A stretch of 64,000 bases of DNA from Kluyvera sichuanensis (GCF_014218705.1 NZ_JABBJF010000022.1:26915-90914); one strand, 5' to 3'. Numbered from the stretch's first letter, positions 49,116 through 57,576 are shown. Notes: generated by a model not told the origin, from the letters alone. Program-made: numbers and translations.

Positions 49116-49835
49116 ATGGCTTCAGATAAAAATCAAACCGATAAACTCGCCCGCGATATTAAAGACAAGGTTCTCGCCAGGCCTGCTGGCTCATCAGGAG
49201 AACCAGTGGAGTACCGGAGTGTCCATGAATTTATGACACTAACCCGCACGGGAACCCCTGCTGATGCCCGCCAGTTCCGGCTGGCTGTTAAAGCTAAGGG
49301 AATAGCTATCTGGCCTGATGATGACCCACGCGTAGGGCAGCAATTTGCACGTGACGGCATTCGCTGGGAAGTTCGTCTGAAGACCTTCCGGCCTGAGAGT
49401 CAGGATTCATTTGACGATGACCTGGATGAGAAAGTCTCACCAAAACGCTTTGGATATCGCCGGTACGGTGCGATGTCCCGTCCTGATCAGAAGAAATTCA
49501 GCGACAGGGTATACTTCAACTGCATGGAGCGGTGTGTCGTCACCGGTGTGAAGACAAAATGCAGGGGAGAAGCAGCACATCTGATTGAGCATCATAAAGC
49601 GGGCTCTGACCACTGGAGTAATGGCCTGTGGCTTCGGGCAGACATACATCGGTTATACGACAACGGCCTGTGTGTGATTAATCCCAGCACCCTGACAATC
49701 CATTTCCACCCCACTATCCTGGCTAAGGATGACGATCTCATCGCGTATGAAGCTCGGCCAATATTACCGACAAGAAAACCTGTAAACCCTGCCTGGTTAA
49801 AATCCCGGTGGGATGAACTTACCTGGCCGAAGTAA
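49116..49835 (+). CDS. HNH endonuclease-like protein, 239 aa
   Basis: The C-terminal half reads Cys-Val-Val-Thr-Gly, then Ala-Ala-His-Leu-Ile, Asn-Gly-Leu-Trp-Leu-Arg-Ala-Asp-Ile-His-Arg-Leu-Tyr-Asp. This is the HNH_2 pattern with both histidines and the central Asn. The N-terminal 110 residues are acidic and basic in alternation and differ from the other HNH protein at 21263. Iteron palindromes lie on both sides of the gene, so it was either inserted into the incompatibility region or belongs to it. The ribosome site is weak. Confidence 0.75.
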   Translation: MASDKNQTDKLARDIKDKVLARPAGSSGEPVEYRSVHEFMTLTRTGTPADARQFRLAVKAKGIAIWPDDDPRVGQQFARDGIRWEVRLKTFRPESQDSFDDDLDEKVSPKRFGYRRYGAMSRPDQKKFSDRVYFNCMERCVVTGVKTKCRGEAAHLIEHHKAGSDHWSNGLWLRADIHRLYDNGLCVINPSTLTIHFHPTILAKDDDLIAYEARPILPTRKPVNPAWLKSRWDELTWPK

Positions 49836-49845
49836 GCATCGTGTC

Positions 49846-51287
49846 TGACAACGGTAGTGAGGCCTAATCATTACCGTTGTCGTAGCAAACGGGCTTCAAT
49901 GCTTGGCTCATTATCGTTGTCACCAGTCTGGTCAGCTCATAACTATTGCCATCGGCACTGAGATGCCGTCCTGCGCATCGAACTCACATCCATTGTCACT
50001 CGATTTTTGAATCTGCCGGGAGTGTAACCAGTGACAATGGTAATGATCACCTTCACATAATTAACGAACCGTTACTACTGGTAAGAGGGTGCATGGTCGA
50101 CAACGGTAATGACAATTAAGGAAAGTACCTTTCTGTAATGACAACGGTAGTGACTTAATGGTTAACCCTTGTCTGGTTACCGGCAATCAAGTACAGGAAC
50201 TATGACAATGGTAGTGAGTCATTACCATTGTTATGGCTCATCATACTATCCCTATATACAGCAAGTAGACGGCGTTGCTCACTACCATCGTCATTGGTTG
50301 CATGGGTAGCAGAATGTTAGATGACAACAGTAGTGATTCTGGTGCTTCACCATCCGCCTGGTGACAACGGTAATGAGTGATCGAGATCACTATCGTTGTC
50401 GCAGCGTTCGGTATGGCTACAACCGGCAAGTTGTGCCTCGACAATGGTTGTGATCCCGCACTCACTTGATTCGTCATCGCCGGAACGACCCCACTGAAAT
50501 GTACTTGGAAACAATGACAATGGTAGAGACTTGAAAAAATCACATCCATTGTCATTGACCAATCAGGTTAGCTACGACAGCGGTTGGACTCATTTCCATT
50601 GTCACCGACAGGCCATGTATTCATACAACGACAACGGCAGGGAGTGACGCGGTCACTACCACGGTCATTCATCCCGCCCCTCAAGTACGAGCAGACAGTA
50701 CGGCGAGTGAATCCTTACCATAGCTACCTGAAAGGCCTGATTAACCTGGAATGCATATGACAACGGTAATGACCAACAGAACTCATTTCCGTTGTCATTG
50801 TGCTGGTGGAGCAGTAAGAACTTGGTCTGAATCATGAATGACAACGGTAGTGAGTATTCTTAGTCAATACAGTGGTCATTCAAATGCGCCGGGAGCAAAT
50901 GACAGCGGTAGTGAGTCAAATCACTCATTACCGTTGTCATTGTGTCATGGGAATCAGCGATAAATCCGTACTGACGATGCCGACAATGGTAGTGAGCGGT
51001 ATGAGGTCTTCTCCGAGAAGCTGCTCTGGAGAGTTGTCGATGATGACAACAGCAGTGAGCTGCCAAGACTCATTGCCGATGTCATGGTGTCATGGGTATC
51101 AGCGATTTGTCTGTACCGGCGATTCCGACAATGGTAGTGAGCGGTGTAAGACCTTCCCTGAGAAGCTGGTCTGGAGAGATGTCGATGATGACAACAGTAG
51201 TGAGCTATCTAGTCTCATTACCATTGTCATGAGTGGTCACCCCGCAATGACAACAGTAGTGACCGCGTCACTCAATACCGTTGTCAT
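49846..51287. repeat. large field of inverted iterons (incompatibility/copy-control region)
   Basis: By eye there are about 30-35 copies of a 15-bp word of the form TGACAAYGGTARTGA, in both orientations. Many are paired as inverted repeats 2-20 bp apart (for example near 50201, 50361, 50899, 51190 and 51247). It lies downstream of the rep1 stop. Such dense sites can titrate Rep and couple origins to limit copy number. No gene was seen in this stretch. Confidence 0.8.
50943..51232 (+). repeat. 145-bp tandem duplication within the iteron field
   Basis: The segment 50943-51087 is repeated at 51088-51232 with about 80 percent identity by eye. Each unit carries three iteron words in the same relative positions. 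Confidence 0.75.
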
Positions 51288-51363
51288 TAAGCTAAACAGG
51301 ATTCTCTGACGATGTGCAGGGAGGGAGGGTTCCAGGCCGTCATCTGACAGCCCGGAGGGAATG

Positions 51364-52482
51364 CTAGCTGGCGGGATTGTTCTTTTTCTGGCTTCTAAGG
51401 CTGCGAATGTAGTGAAGTTCTTCAGCTGTTAAGTCATGGATGGTTAACGTTTCATCCCCATCAATGGGCTCATCTGGTGGGCACAATTCACCTTCCAGTG
51501 GCTCACCATTATTTTTACCCGACGTGCCATTGTTCTCCTCATCAGCATCACCCTCGCCATCACCATCAGGTGGTGGTTGGATATTGTTCAGATTCAAATC
51601 AGGATCGCGTTTGTGGATCTGGAAATAAACCTTCCCATCTTTTTTTACTTCGGTGTACTGAAGGTAACCAATGGATGCCAGCTCCTCCAATGCCTTACGT
51701 ACTGTGGCGTTCTGGCTGTTGGCACGGGTCTTAAGATTTAATCGGTTCTTAAGTCTCGTTAAGGAGATCGGGATTGGATTTGGTGGAAGTGACTCAATGA
51801 ACGTGTAAAGCGCCTGTGCGCTCTCTTTTTTCGCCAGTTCCTTGATAGCCTTCAGCTGCATCAAAACCTTGTGGTCGTACTGATACAACTCGAATATCTT
51901 AGGGTCTATCTGTAGCTCTACCTGATCAGAGTCCGGGTCAAGCAAGGCAGACTGCACCAGGTGCGTCGTATACACCTTTGACGAGTGGGTGCTGGTGAAG
52001 GACAACATCACGGATGCCAGCCTGCGTAACGACGCGTCGATACGCTTACGGGATGCGGTAGAGGAACGATAATTTTCAGGGTTACAGAGCTTCAGAAACT
52101 CAGTAAATTTGAGGCTGATCTTATCGTTATCAATCGGATGGTTAGCTAGCGTTCGGATGATTCCCATCCACGTTTTGAAGTCAACAGACATATCGAGGCG
52201 CTGACCCACGATCGAGATATTGGTGAAACCCTCGCTCTCCATCAAAGAAAGTGTCTGTAGTTCTTTCGTGGCATCAAAGCCAACAGTTTTGTATTCACGA
52301 CTCTGACGGCCAACGCTTTTTGGTGATGGCACAAACAACCCAAGGCGCATGAGCGCGATAGACTGAACCGTCCTGCTGCTATTAGGACGTAAAATAATTT
52401 CTTTACCTGTCTCTCTCTCTGTTACAGAGAAAGCCCTGGTAACCATCTGGCCTTGCTGCTCAGAATCTTTCTCATTGGTCAT
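51364..52482 (-). CDS. rep1: replication initiator, RepFIB/Rep_3 family (rep1)
   Basis: A 372-aa initiator with Ala-Leu-Met-Arg-Leu-Gly-Leu-Phe-Val-Pro near residue 45, Val-Asp-Phe-Lys-Thr-Trp-Met-Gly-Ile-Ile, and Glu-Ser-Ala-Gln-Ala-Leu-Tyr-Thr-Phe-Ile-Glu-Ser-Leu near 225. These are the hallmarks of the RepFIB RepA group. Two winged-helix domains are expected, as in the Rep_3 family. The C-terminal 60 residues are acidic and probably disordered, longer than in RepFIB. It should bind the iterons at 52703-52799 and 53125-53223, and the field at 49846-51287. Confidence 0.88.
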   Translation of the reverse strand: MTNEKDSEQQGQMVTRAFSVTERETGKEIILRPNSSRTVQSIALMRLGLFVPSPKSVGRQSREYKTVGFDATKELQTLSLMESEGFTNISIVGQRLDMSVDFKTWMGIIRTLANHPIDNDKISLKFTEFLKLCNPENYRSSTASRKRIDASLRRLASVMLSFTSTHSSKVYTTHLVQSALLDPDSDQVELQIDPKIFELYQYDHKVLMQLKAIKELAKKESAQALYTFIESLPPNPIPISLTRLKNRLNLKTRANSQNATVRKALEELASIGYLQYTEVKKDGKVYFQIHKRDPDLNLNNIQPPPDGDGEGDADEENNGTSGKNNGEPLEGELCPPDEPIDGDETLTIHDLTAEELHYIRSLRSQKKNNPAS

Positions 52483-52702
52483 AGTGGTTTATCGACTGTA
52501 TTAATCAACAGATTATTGAATACTATCGCCCAAAGCCCTCAGTGTCACTTAAGGGATCTCTGCGACGATCTCAGATTGTGCATAAGTCCAGGCTAAAAAA
52601 ACGCCACGACTAAATATAAAACTCTGAAATTCACATAAAAACAAATACATACGTAGTTTATCAACAAAGGAGCAATTCCGGTGAAAAAGATCCTTTAAAA
52701 AA

Positions 52703-52799
52703 TCACTACCATTGTCGCCGCAATCACTACCGTTGTCAAAAAACTCACTACTACCGTTAAAAAACTCACTACCAATGTCAAAATAATCACTACCGTTGT
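52703..52799 (-). repeat. five origin iterons, set A
   Basis: TCACTACCATTGTC-type words begin at 52703, 52724, 52744, 52765 and 52786, about 21 bp apart (two helix turns), all in one orientation. The middle copy is degenerate. Confidence 0.85.
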
Positions 52800-53124
52800 C
52801 ACCGATTGGCTTCCAGGCCTTGTGCCGTCTGGCTTCCGAGCTGCGGGGATCTCTTGTGATCTATGGGAACTCGTAAGGTACTAATTATTGGAACTACCTT
52901 GTGGAAAATGGGGATAAATTCTCTCTTCGAGTTAAATCAACATCGAATAGCTAAATTGTCGAAAATATGTACGGGCATGAAAGGAAAATGCGTATAGAAA
53001 ACAGTGGATAAGATTTTAATAATTTTGTTTCATCATACAGGTGATAGATGGTATCTATATGAATTATAATAGAAATATACTCAAAACTCTTTAAGAGTTA
53101 TACCTTCAGATCACACAATAAAAC

Positions 53125-53223
53125 TCACTACCATTGTCACAAATACTCACTACTAACGTCGAAATAGTCACTACCAATGTCATTTTAATCATTACCAATG
53201 TCAAAAAAGTCATTACCATTGTC
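53125..53223 (-). repeat. five origin iterons, set B
   Basis: TCACTACCATTGTC-type words begin at 53125, 53147, 53168, 53189 and 53210, 21-22 bp apart, in the same orientation as set A. Confidence 0.85.
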
Positions 53224-53345
53224 ATAAAATGCCCTTGAGCCCAGTAACCATGCGGCTTGCAGCGTACAGGGATCTCTTTTGTATTCCGTTGCACCTTTGG
53301 GATCTCTTTATTGGAACTGTCCTGTGGAAAAGTATCTTTTTTGCC

Positions 53346-53374
53346 TTCGTCAGCTACTGACTCGGTGCTTTACT
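53346..53374 (+). promoter_or_regulatory. shared-type promoter
   Basis: TTCGTC (53346-53351), AGCTA, 17-bp spacer, TTTACT (53369-53374), with TAAACAAAACGA at the expected start. It lies just beyond the origin module. Confidence 0.7.
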
Positions 53375-53407
53375 GATTGTGTAAACAAAACGATAAGAGG
53401 CACTCAC

Positions 53408-53656
53408 ATGTACGCAACTGCAAAAGAAATTATCGCAAAGCTGCAAAAAATGAACCCTGACGAAAAGGTGCTAGTCCGTGTCTGGTACAAGTCTGATGTT
53501 CAGGAGTTAGCAATAGACCGAAACATGCCGCAGGTTTCAGCTAGCGAAGCTGAGTCGACCTTAGCGTTGATAGACCGAACTCACGATGGTGATATCGGTA
53601 TCAACTGGGATGTTGTTCAGAGTGGTATTGAGACAGTTCGTAGTGGCCAAATTTAA
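53408..53656 (+). CDS. hypothetical protein between the two replicons, 82 aa
   Basis: Starts 34 bp behind its promoter with AGAGGC. The opening helix and Pro-Asp-Glu-Lys-Val-Leu-Val strand resemble the protein at 23802. The end is acidic. Function unknown; its place between two origins may be accidental. Confidence 0.65.
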   Translation: MYATAKEIIAKLQKMNPDEKVLVRVWYKSDVQELAIDRNMPQVSASEAESTLALIDRTHDGDIGINWDVVQSGIETVRSGQI

Positions 53657-53799
53657 GCAACCGAGTAACAAGGACGTGACTCAACTAATCCACATATCCA
53701 CCGGGTAGATCAACAGATCGATCCAGATTAAGACCAAATAGAACCAAAAAGATCCCCGCTCCCGCAAACCCGCAGCTGGTAAGCTCTGAAGACCTGCCC

Positions 53800-53903
53800 C
53801 GGTGGGGTTGAGAGGGAAAAAAGTGAGCTCTGAAGGGCTGTCGGTGGGGTTAGCCTGGTAGCTGGTGGTGTTCAAAGGGAATAACGGTGGGATTGGAAGG
53901 GGA
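53800..53903 (+). repeat. rep2 iterons, upstream set
   Basis: Three words of the type CGGTGGGGTTGAGAGGGAA begin at 53800, 53842 and 53885. The first two are preceded by AGCTCTGAAG, giving a 42-bp direct repeat. The third is shortened. The rest of 53657-54228 is AT-rich with no gene seen. Confidence 0.65.
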
Positions 53904-54228
53904 AAGGAACTTAATTATCAACATCTGCTGTGCTAATGAAAACATCAAATAAAAACATAATCATACGTAACAAATCTCAAAAATAGGTGATCGGTATTCA
54001 TTTTTTGTCCACACTGGCAGCAGATCAAAAATTTGATGTCAACGACATTTATCCGATTCATCTCTGAAATAACGTATTGATTTAGTACAAATAAAAACCA
54101 ATACCCGATAAATGGGGACTAAATGACCCCTATTTCTCATGATCAATAAAAATCACCGTGATACATTCGCCCGGACTGGGCATTCCAAGATACCCGGAAA
54201 ATAACAATAAAACTGGGGGATCCACACG

Positions 54229-55095
54229 ATGAACTCGAATGAAGTTCTTCTTTTCAAGGACGCTATTCCCGACTTCAATCAGCCGTCGACTGGAAAGCTG
54301 ACGGTGACAAAAAATTCATCAGTACAACCTGTATCACTGCTCCGCCTGGGCGTTTTTACTCCCAGTTGCCGAACAGAGGCAACGGTCACGCTAAACGTGA
54401 CGGAAGCGCTATCCAGTCTGGAAATTGCAAAACAGGAAGGGTACACGGACATAAAGATCACCGGCCCGATGCTGAATTATTTCCAGGACTTCCGGTGCTG
54501 GACAGCAATCGTCCATTCCTTCAGCGTATCGCCTGATGCGCTGAAAGGTAACCGGATTAAAATGCCCTTTAGTGAATTTGCCAAACTCTGCGGCTACCCA
54601 TCAAAACGCTACAGCACGAAACTGCGCAATGAGATAGCCGATTCGTTGACGAAGATTCGCTCAAAAAGCATTCGGTTTGAGAAGAACCCGGGGATCACCA
54701 AGTTCAAAGTAGCCGGGTTGCTGAAAGAGGCGGAATTTGATGGTGAAAGTGATTACATCATCCTGGAAGCCGACGAACGACTCTGGGATTTGTACCGTTC
54801 AGATCATCTTACTCTGTTGCGGAAGAAACCCCTGGAGCTACTTACCAGGAATGAAACGGCTCAGGCGCTCTATACATTTTTTGAAGCGCTACCTCAACAT
54901 CCAGCCCCGATCACCTTTGACAGACTTCGACAGCGTTTACTGCTCAATGGGCGCATTGCCGAACAGAACCGGAAAATGCGAACTGCTCTCGATGTGCTTG
55001 CCAGCATCGGTTACCTGAAATTTTACTACCTGGTGGACACCAGCGTACCCACCATTCAGATCACGGATCGGAATCCCAAACTAACAGGTTCCTGA
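54229..55095 (+). CDS. rep2: second replication initiator, Rep_3 family (rep2)
   Basis: A 288-aa initiator with Leu-Leu-Arg-Leu-Gly-Val-Phe-Thr-Pro near residue 38, Phe-Arg-Cys-Trp-Thr-Ala-Ile-Val, and Glu-Thr-Ala-Gln-Ala-Leu-Tyr-Thr-Phe-Phe-Glu-Ala-Leu near residue 205. It aligns in order with rep1 but is clearly different and lacks the acidic tail, so it defines a second replicon. GGGGGA precedes the ATG. Iterons of a different sequence (CGGTGGGATTGAGAGGGAA) flank it on both sides. It resembles the RepHI1-type initiators by general pattern only. Confidence 0.85.
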   Translation: MNSNEVLLFKDAIPDFNQPSTGKLTVTKNSSVQPVSLLRLGVFTPSCRTEATVTLNVTEALSSLEIAKQEGYTDIKITGPMLNYFQDFRCWTAIVHSFSVSPDALKGNRIKMPFSEFAKLCGYPSKRYSTKLRNEIADSLTKIRSKSIRFEKNPGITKFKVAGLLKEAEFDGESDYIILEADERLWDLYRSDHLTLLRKKPLELLTRNETAQALYTFFEALPQHPAPITFDRLRQRLLLNGRIAEQNRKMRTALDVLASIGYLKFYYLVDTSVPTIQITDRNPKLTGS

Positions 55096-55135
55096 TGTTT
55101 GAAACGTCTTTTTGCCCGGTTCCGGGAATGTGCTG

Positions 55136-55191
55136 TCTCATTCCCACCGGTCAAAAACACTAAGTTGACGTTTCCCTCTCAAACCCACCCG
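55136..55191 (-). repeat. rep2 iterons, downstream inverted pair
   Basis: TCTCATTCCCACCGG (55136-55150) and TTCCCTCTCAAACCCACCCG (55172-55191) are reverse-complement copies of the rep2 iteron, directly after the rep2 stop. Confidence 0.65.
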
Positions 55192-55379
55192 TGATTTTGT
55201 AGTCGCTAAAGGATAAATAGTCCCATTTACATCTGAAAAGCTGATGGGGCGCGTCAGGCCTCTATTGAATACAACTTGTATTACCATGAAAAATAAAGAA
55301 AATAACACTCCTCTTTATAATTACTGCTGTTCGCCTAATCCCAAAAAGATACTTTTTTAATCTGCACAGTTTTTATCGC

Positions 55380-55432
55380 CGGTGGGAACGAGAGGGAAGG
55401 GGAAAATATACCCGGTGGGATTGAGAGGGAAG
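55380..55432 (+). repeat. rep2 iterons, downstream direct pair
   Basis: CGGTGGGAACGAGAGGGAAG (55380-55399) and CGGTGGGATTGAGAGGGAAG (55413-55432), 33 bp apart, are the best copies of the rep2 iteron. The gap 55192-55379 is AT-rich without a gene. Confidence 0.75.
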
Positions 55433-55505
55433 GCCTGTAGAAAACAACCCGACAATCTTTTGTCGGCTGGAATGACCAGGGTAAATTAAGTTCTGGAGGA
55501 TAGTT

Positions 55506-55991
55506 ATGACTTCGACATTTGGTAAGCAGCTGAAGCTTTATGCAGACCGGCAAACGGGCGCAAAACGTACTGCTCTTGATTTTCAATATGTGGTTTCGCC
55601 TGGTAAGGATGCGTTTCCCACGGTGAACATCACTATGGCTCCGATTGCTGATGGCGCAAAAGAAGCCCAATGGGAGCTTAAGCGCGTCATCCAGCTGAAT
55701 CGCTATGAATTAACTCAATGTTGCGCGGTATTGTTCGGGCTGGAAAAGGAGATGAGGGCAAACTTTCACGGAACCGATAAAAACAAAGGTTTTACGCTCA
55801 TCAACAATGGTGCATCCGGCTGCGGGATAAACTTTTCTCATGGTGGGGATATGCTGACGCATATGTTGAACCATGCCCAAAGAATGGAAGTAGGGGCATT
55901 TATTCTGAAACGGCAGGCGGATGCGTGGGATATGAGTGTCAGTGACGTTCTTGCACTTTTGCGTCAGTCCGTGGCCATCAAACGGGCATAA
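55506..55991 (+). CDS. hypothetical protein, 161 aa
   Basis: GGAGGA precedes the ATG. It has a beta-rich first 60 residues and a helical second half with Cys-Cys and Gly-Cys-Gly. The central Asn-Gly-Ala-Ser-Gly-Cys-Gly-Ile-Asn is distinctive but not known to me. It is the first gene beyond the rep2 iterons. Function unknown. Confidence 0.7.
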   Translation: MTSTFGKQLKLYADRQTGAKRTALDFQYVVSPGKDAFPTVNITMAPIADGAKEAQWELKRVIQLNRYELTQCCAVLFGLEKEMRANFHGTDKNKGFTLINNGASGCGINFSHGGDMLTHMLNHAQRMEVGAFILKRQADAWDMSVSDVLALLRQSVAIKRA

Positions 55992-56078
55992 GATCACGAA
56001 GCAGGTTCAAGAACAGGCTTACCGTACAACAATTTTCAAATCCAAACTGACCCTACTTAACTTCAACTGGAAGGCGCT

Positions 56079-56396
56079 ATGACAGAACATCAGCAGAATA
56101 GAAATGTTTGTGAAGTCGGGTTAGCCTGTGAAGCCATGACGATTGATCCCAAAACCATTCAGTCAGCAGTAATGCGTAAAGAAGCCACGCAAGTTGTTAT
56201 TCCTCACTTTAAGGGGGTTTGTCCTGCTTTTGTCGAATGGGCTGAACAATGCTTACCTGGCGATAAACTTCCTCGTGGGAAATTTTTTAGGTCACGAGAA
56301 TGGATGCGTCAGTTCACCACTTGCCAGATAAACTACAAGACAGATCATCCAGATGAAGGAAAGTATGGATGGCTTTTTGAAGGAACCAAATATTGA
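56079..56396 (+). CDS. hypothetical protein, 105 aa
   Basis: GGAAGG precedes the ATG. It contains four cysteines not arranged as a ribbon, several aromatic residues and a basic centre. The next gene begins 21 bp later. Unrecognised. Confidence 0.65.
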   Translation: MTEHQQNRNVCEVGLACEAMTIDPKTIQSAVMRKEATQVVIPHFKGVCPAFVEWAEQCLPGDKLPRGKFFRSREWMRQFTTCQINYKTDHPDEGKYGWLFEGTKY

Positions 56397-56417
56397 AAAG
56401 TTAAGGAGATATGATTA

Positions 56418-56816
56418 ATGCTAATTTATGCCGCAGATCTGATTTTACCCTTAAAAATTCTGCTGGTGGTATTTGTCGTGACTATCATAGGCGCTACCAT
56501 CGGGTTGAAATTTGTACGCTCCGAAAACAAGATCGTTTGCATGTGGCTCGTGCCAATAGGCTGTCTTGGGGGAATTTTTGCATTGATGATGTTTCCATCA
56601 ATTACCACAAATGATTTGTTGCTCGGCAAGAGATGGTCGGAAGATTGTCGCGTGGTCGAAAAATACGAACGCCACGCTTTTGAAGCACCGACGAACCGGC
56701 TGATTTGTTCGGGGGTTGATGAGCATGTTAATTCAGAAAGTTATGCGGTATTAACGAAAGCTTACCGGGAGCGGGGGGGAGAACTTATTTCGGGATCCCA
56801 TAGTGTTGAAAACTAG
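56418..56816 (+). CDS. membrane protein with two TM segments, 132 aa
   Basis: TM segments lie near residues 8-30 and 41-60, with basic Lys-Phe-Val-Arg between them, then a soluble domain of about 70 residues with two cysteines. AAGGAG is the ribosome site. Function unknown. Confidence 0.7.
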   Translation: MLIYAADLILPLKILLVVFVVTIIGATIGLKFVRSENKIVCMWLVPIGCLGGIFALMMFPSITTNDLLLGKRWSEDCRVVEKYERHAFEAPTNRLICSGVDEHVNSESYAVLTKAYRERGGELISGSHSVEN

Positions 56817-56844
56817 CCTTCAAATCTAATGCTACGGAGTTTTC

Positions 56845-57000
56845 ATGAATAATAATCACAATGTTTTTCCTTGCAATGAATTGGGTATGGGTGATTCCAA
56901 ATCGGAATTGGAAAGACTCCTTGAATTATGTGAATCCACTCCGCAAACAGGCGAGCCTAACCCCCAGATAGCTAATATGCAAGCATTTTGGAATCGATAA
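56845..57000 (+). CDS. small hypothetical protein, 51 aa
   Basis: ACGGAG lies 6 nt before the ATG. The protein has Asn-rich residues at the start, an acidic Leu-rich helix in the middle and Pro near the end. Its stop overlaps, in the -1 frame, the start of the frame at 56988, which lacks an ATG, so the two may be one interrupted gene or a coupled pair. Confidence 0.5.
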   Translation: MNNNHNVFPCNELGMGDSKSELERLLELCESTPQTGEPNPQIANMQAFWNR

Positions 57001-57362
57001 CTGGTGGCTCATCTCATATCACTGGCTTCAATTTTTGCTCTCATATTCTTAATGGCCGTAAATTTTCCACACTCAACGATGCAGAGATAAAACAGCTAAC
57101 ATCTCTTCGCAATGAGGGGCGAAAAGACGGTTTTGTGGTCAGAATTCAACCTGTTGATGTAACCCCTGAACTTCAGCTTGAAAGGTATCTTGCGTCAAGT
57201 TGGGAAAGCGAAATCGAGATTTATAAACGCGTACCGTCGATTGTCGTGATCTGTAAAATCTCAGGTCTGTCTGCATTGGCAGGCTCGGGGAACAAAATGT
57301 TTTTAAATATGGATTACTTAAGTTGCGGAACTGAAACTGATGATCAGGATTGCCAGGATTAA
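56988..57362 (+). CDS. hypothetical protein without an ATG start, about 124 aa
   Basis: The frame is open from a TTG at 56988 to the stop, but no ATG occurs in the first 100 codons and no ribosome site is visible. It overlaps the end of the 51-aa gene in the -1 frame. Possible readings are a TTG start, a -1 frameshift fusion with the upstream frame, or a decayed gene. The protein is mixed alpha/beta and ends acidic with two cysteines. Confidence 0.45.
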   Translation: MESITGGSSHITGFNFCSHILNGRKFSTLNDAEIKQLTSLRNEGRKDGFVVRIQPVDVTPELQLERYLASSWESEIEIYKRVPSIVVICKISGLSALAGSGNKMFLNMDYLSCGTETDDQDCQD

Positions 57363-57420
57363 GTCACTGATTGGCGGTTGCAACGAGCTTTGGGTTTGTT
57401 AGACTGGCCTGACATACCTT

Positions 57421-57480
57421 CCCCCATCGCGGGGTGCGTTGTCGGAGTATCAAAATATTGTTTTCCCCTATGCGGGGTTT
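57421..57480 (+). other. two CCCC/GGGG hairpins in tandem
   Basis: CCCC-ATCGC-GGGG near 57425 and CCCC-TATGC-GGGG near 57465, the second followed by TTT. The 57363-57602 gap carries no gene apart from these and the terminator at 57551. Confidence 0.5.
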
Positions 57481-57550
57481 AATTAGTGAGTAGCGACTGC
57501 CCGGGTTAGCGCCTGACCCGTGTCAGACTTCTGAAGGATATTTTGATATT

Positions 57551-57576
57551 AACCGTCCAGCTGGACGGTTTTTTTT
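57551..57576 (+). terminator. intrinsic terminator close to the 57603 start
   Basis: AACCGTCC and GGACGGTT form an 8-bp stem around AGCT with a run of about eight T residues. It ends 26 bp before the next ATG, so either transcription restarts in this short gap or it acts as an attenuator. Confidence 0.8.

Larger units (their letters stand above)
52703..53340. other. oriV: candidate replication origin of rep1 with duplicated module
   Basis: Two modules share the same order: five iterons, then GGGATCTCTT, then ATTGGAACT-x-(C/T)CTTGTGGAAAA or a near copy. Module A spans about 52703-52910 and module B about 53125-53335. Between them lies an AT-rich stretch (52960-53120) with a DnaA-box-like AGTGGATAA (53003-53011) and TGGGGATAA (52909-52917). 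This is the arrangement of an iteron origin. Confidence 0.7.

Noticed and set aside
53681..53875. 64-codon minus-strand frame before rep2
   Set aside because: It runs through the rep2 iterons and is better explained by them.
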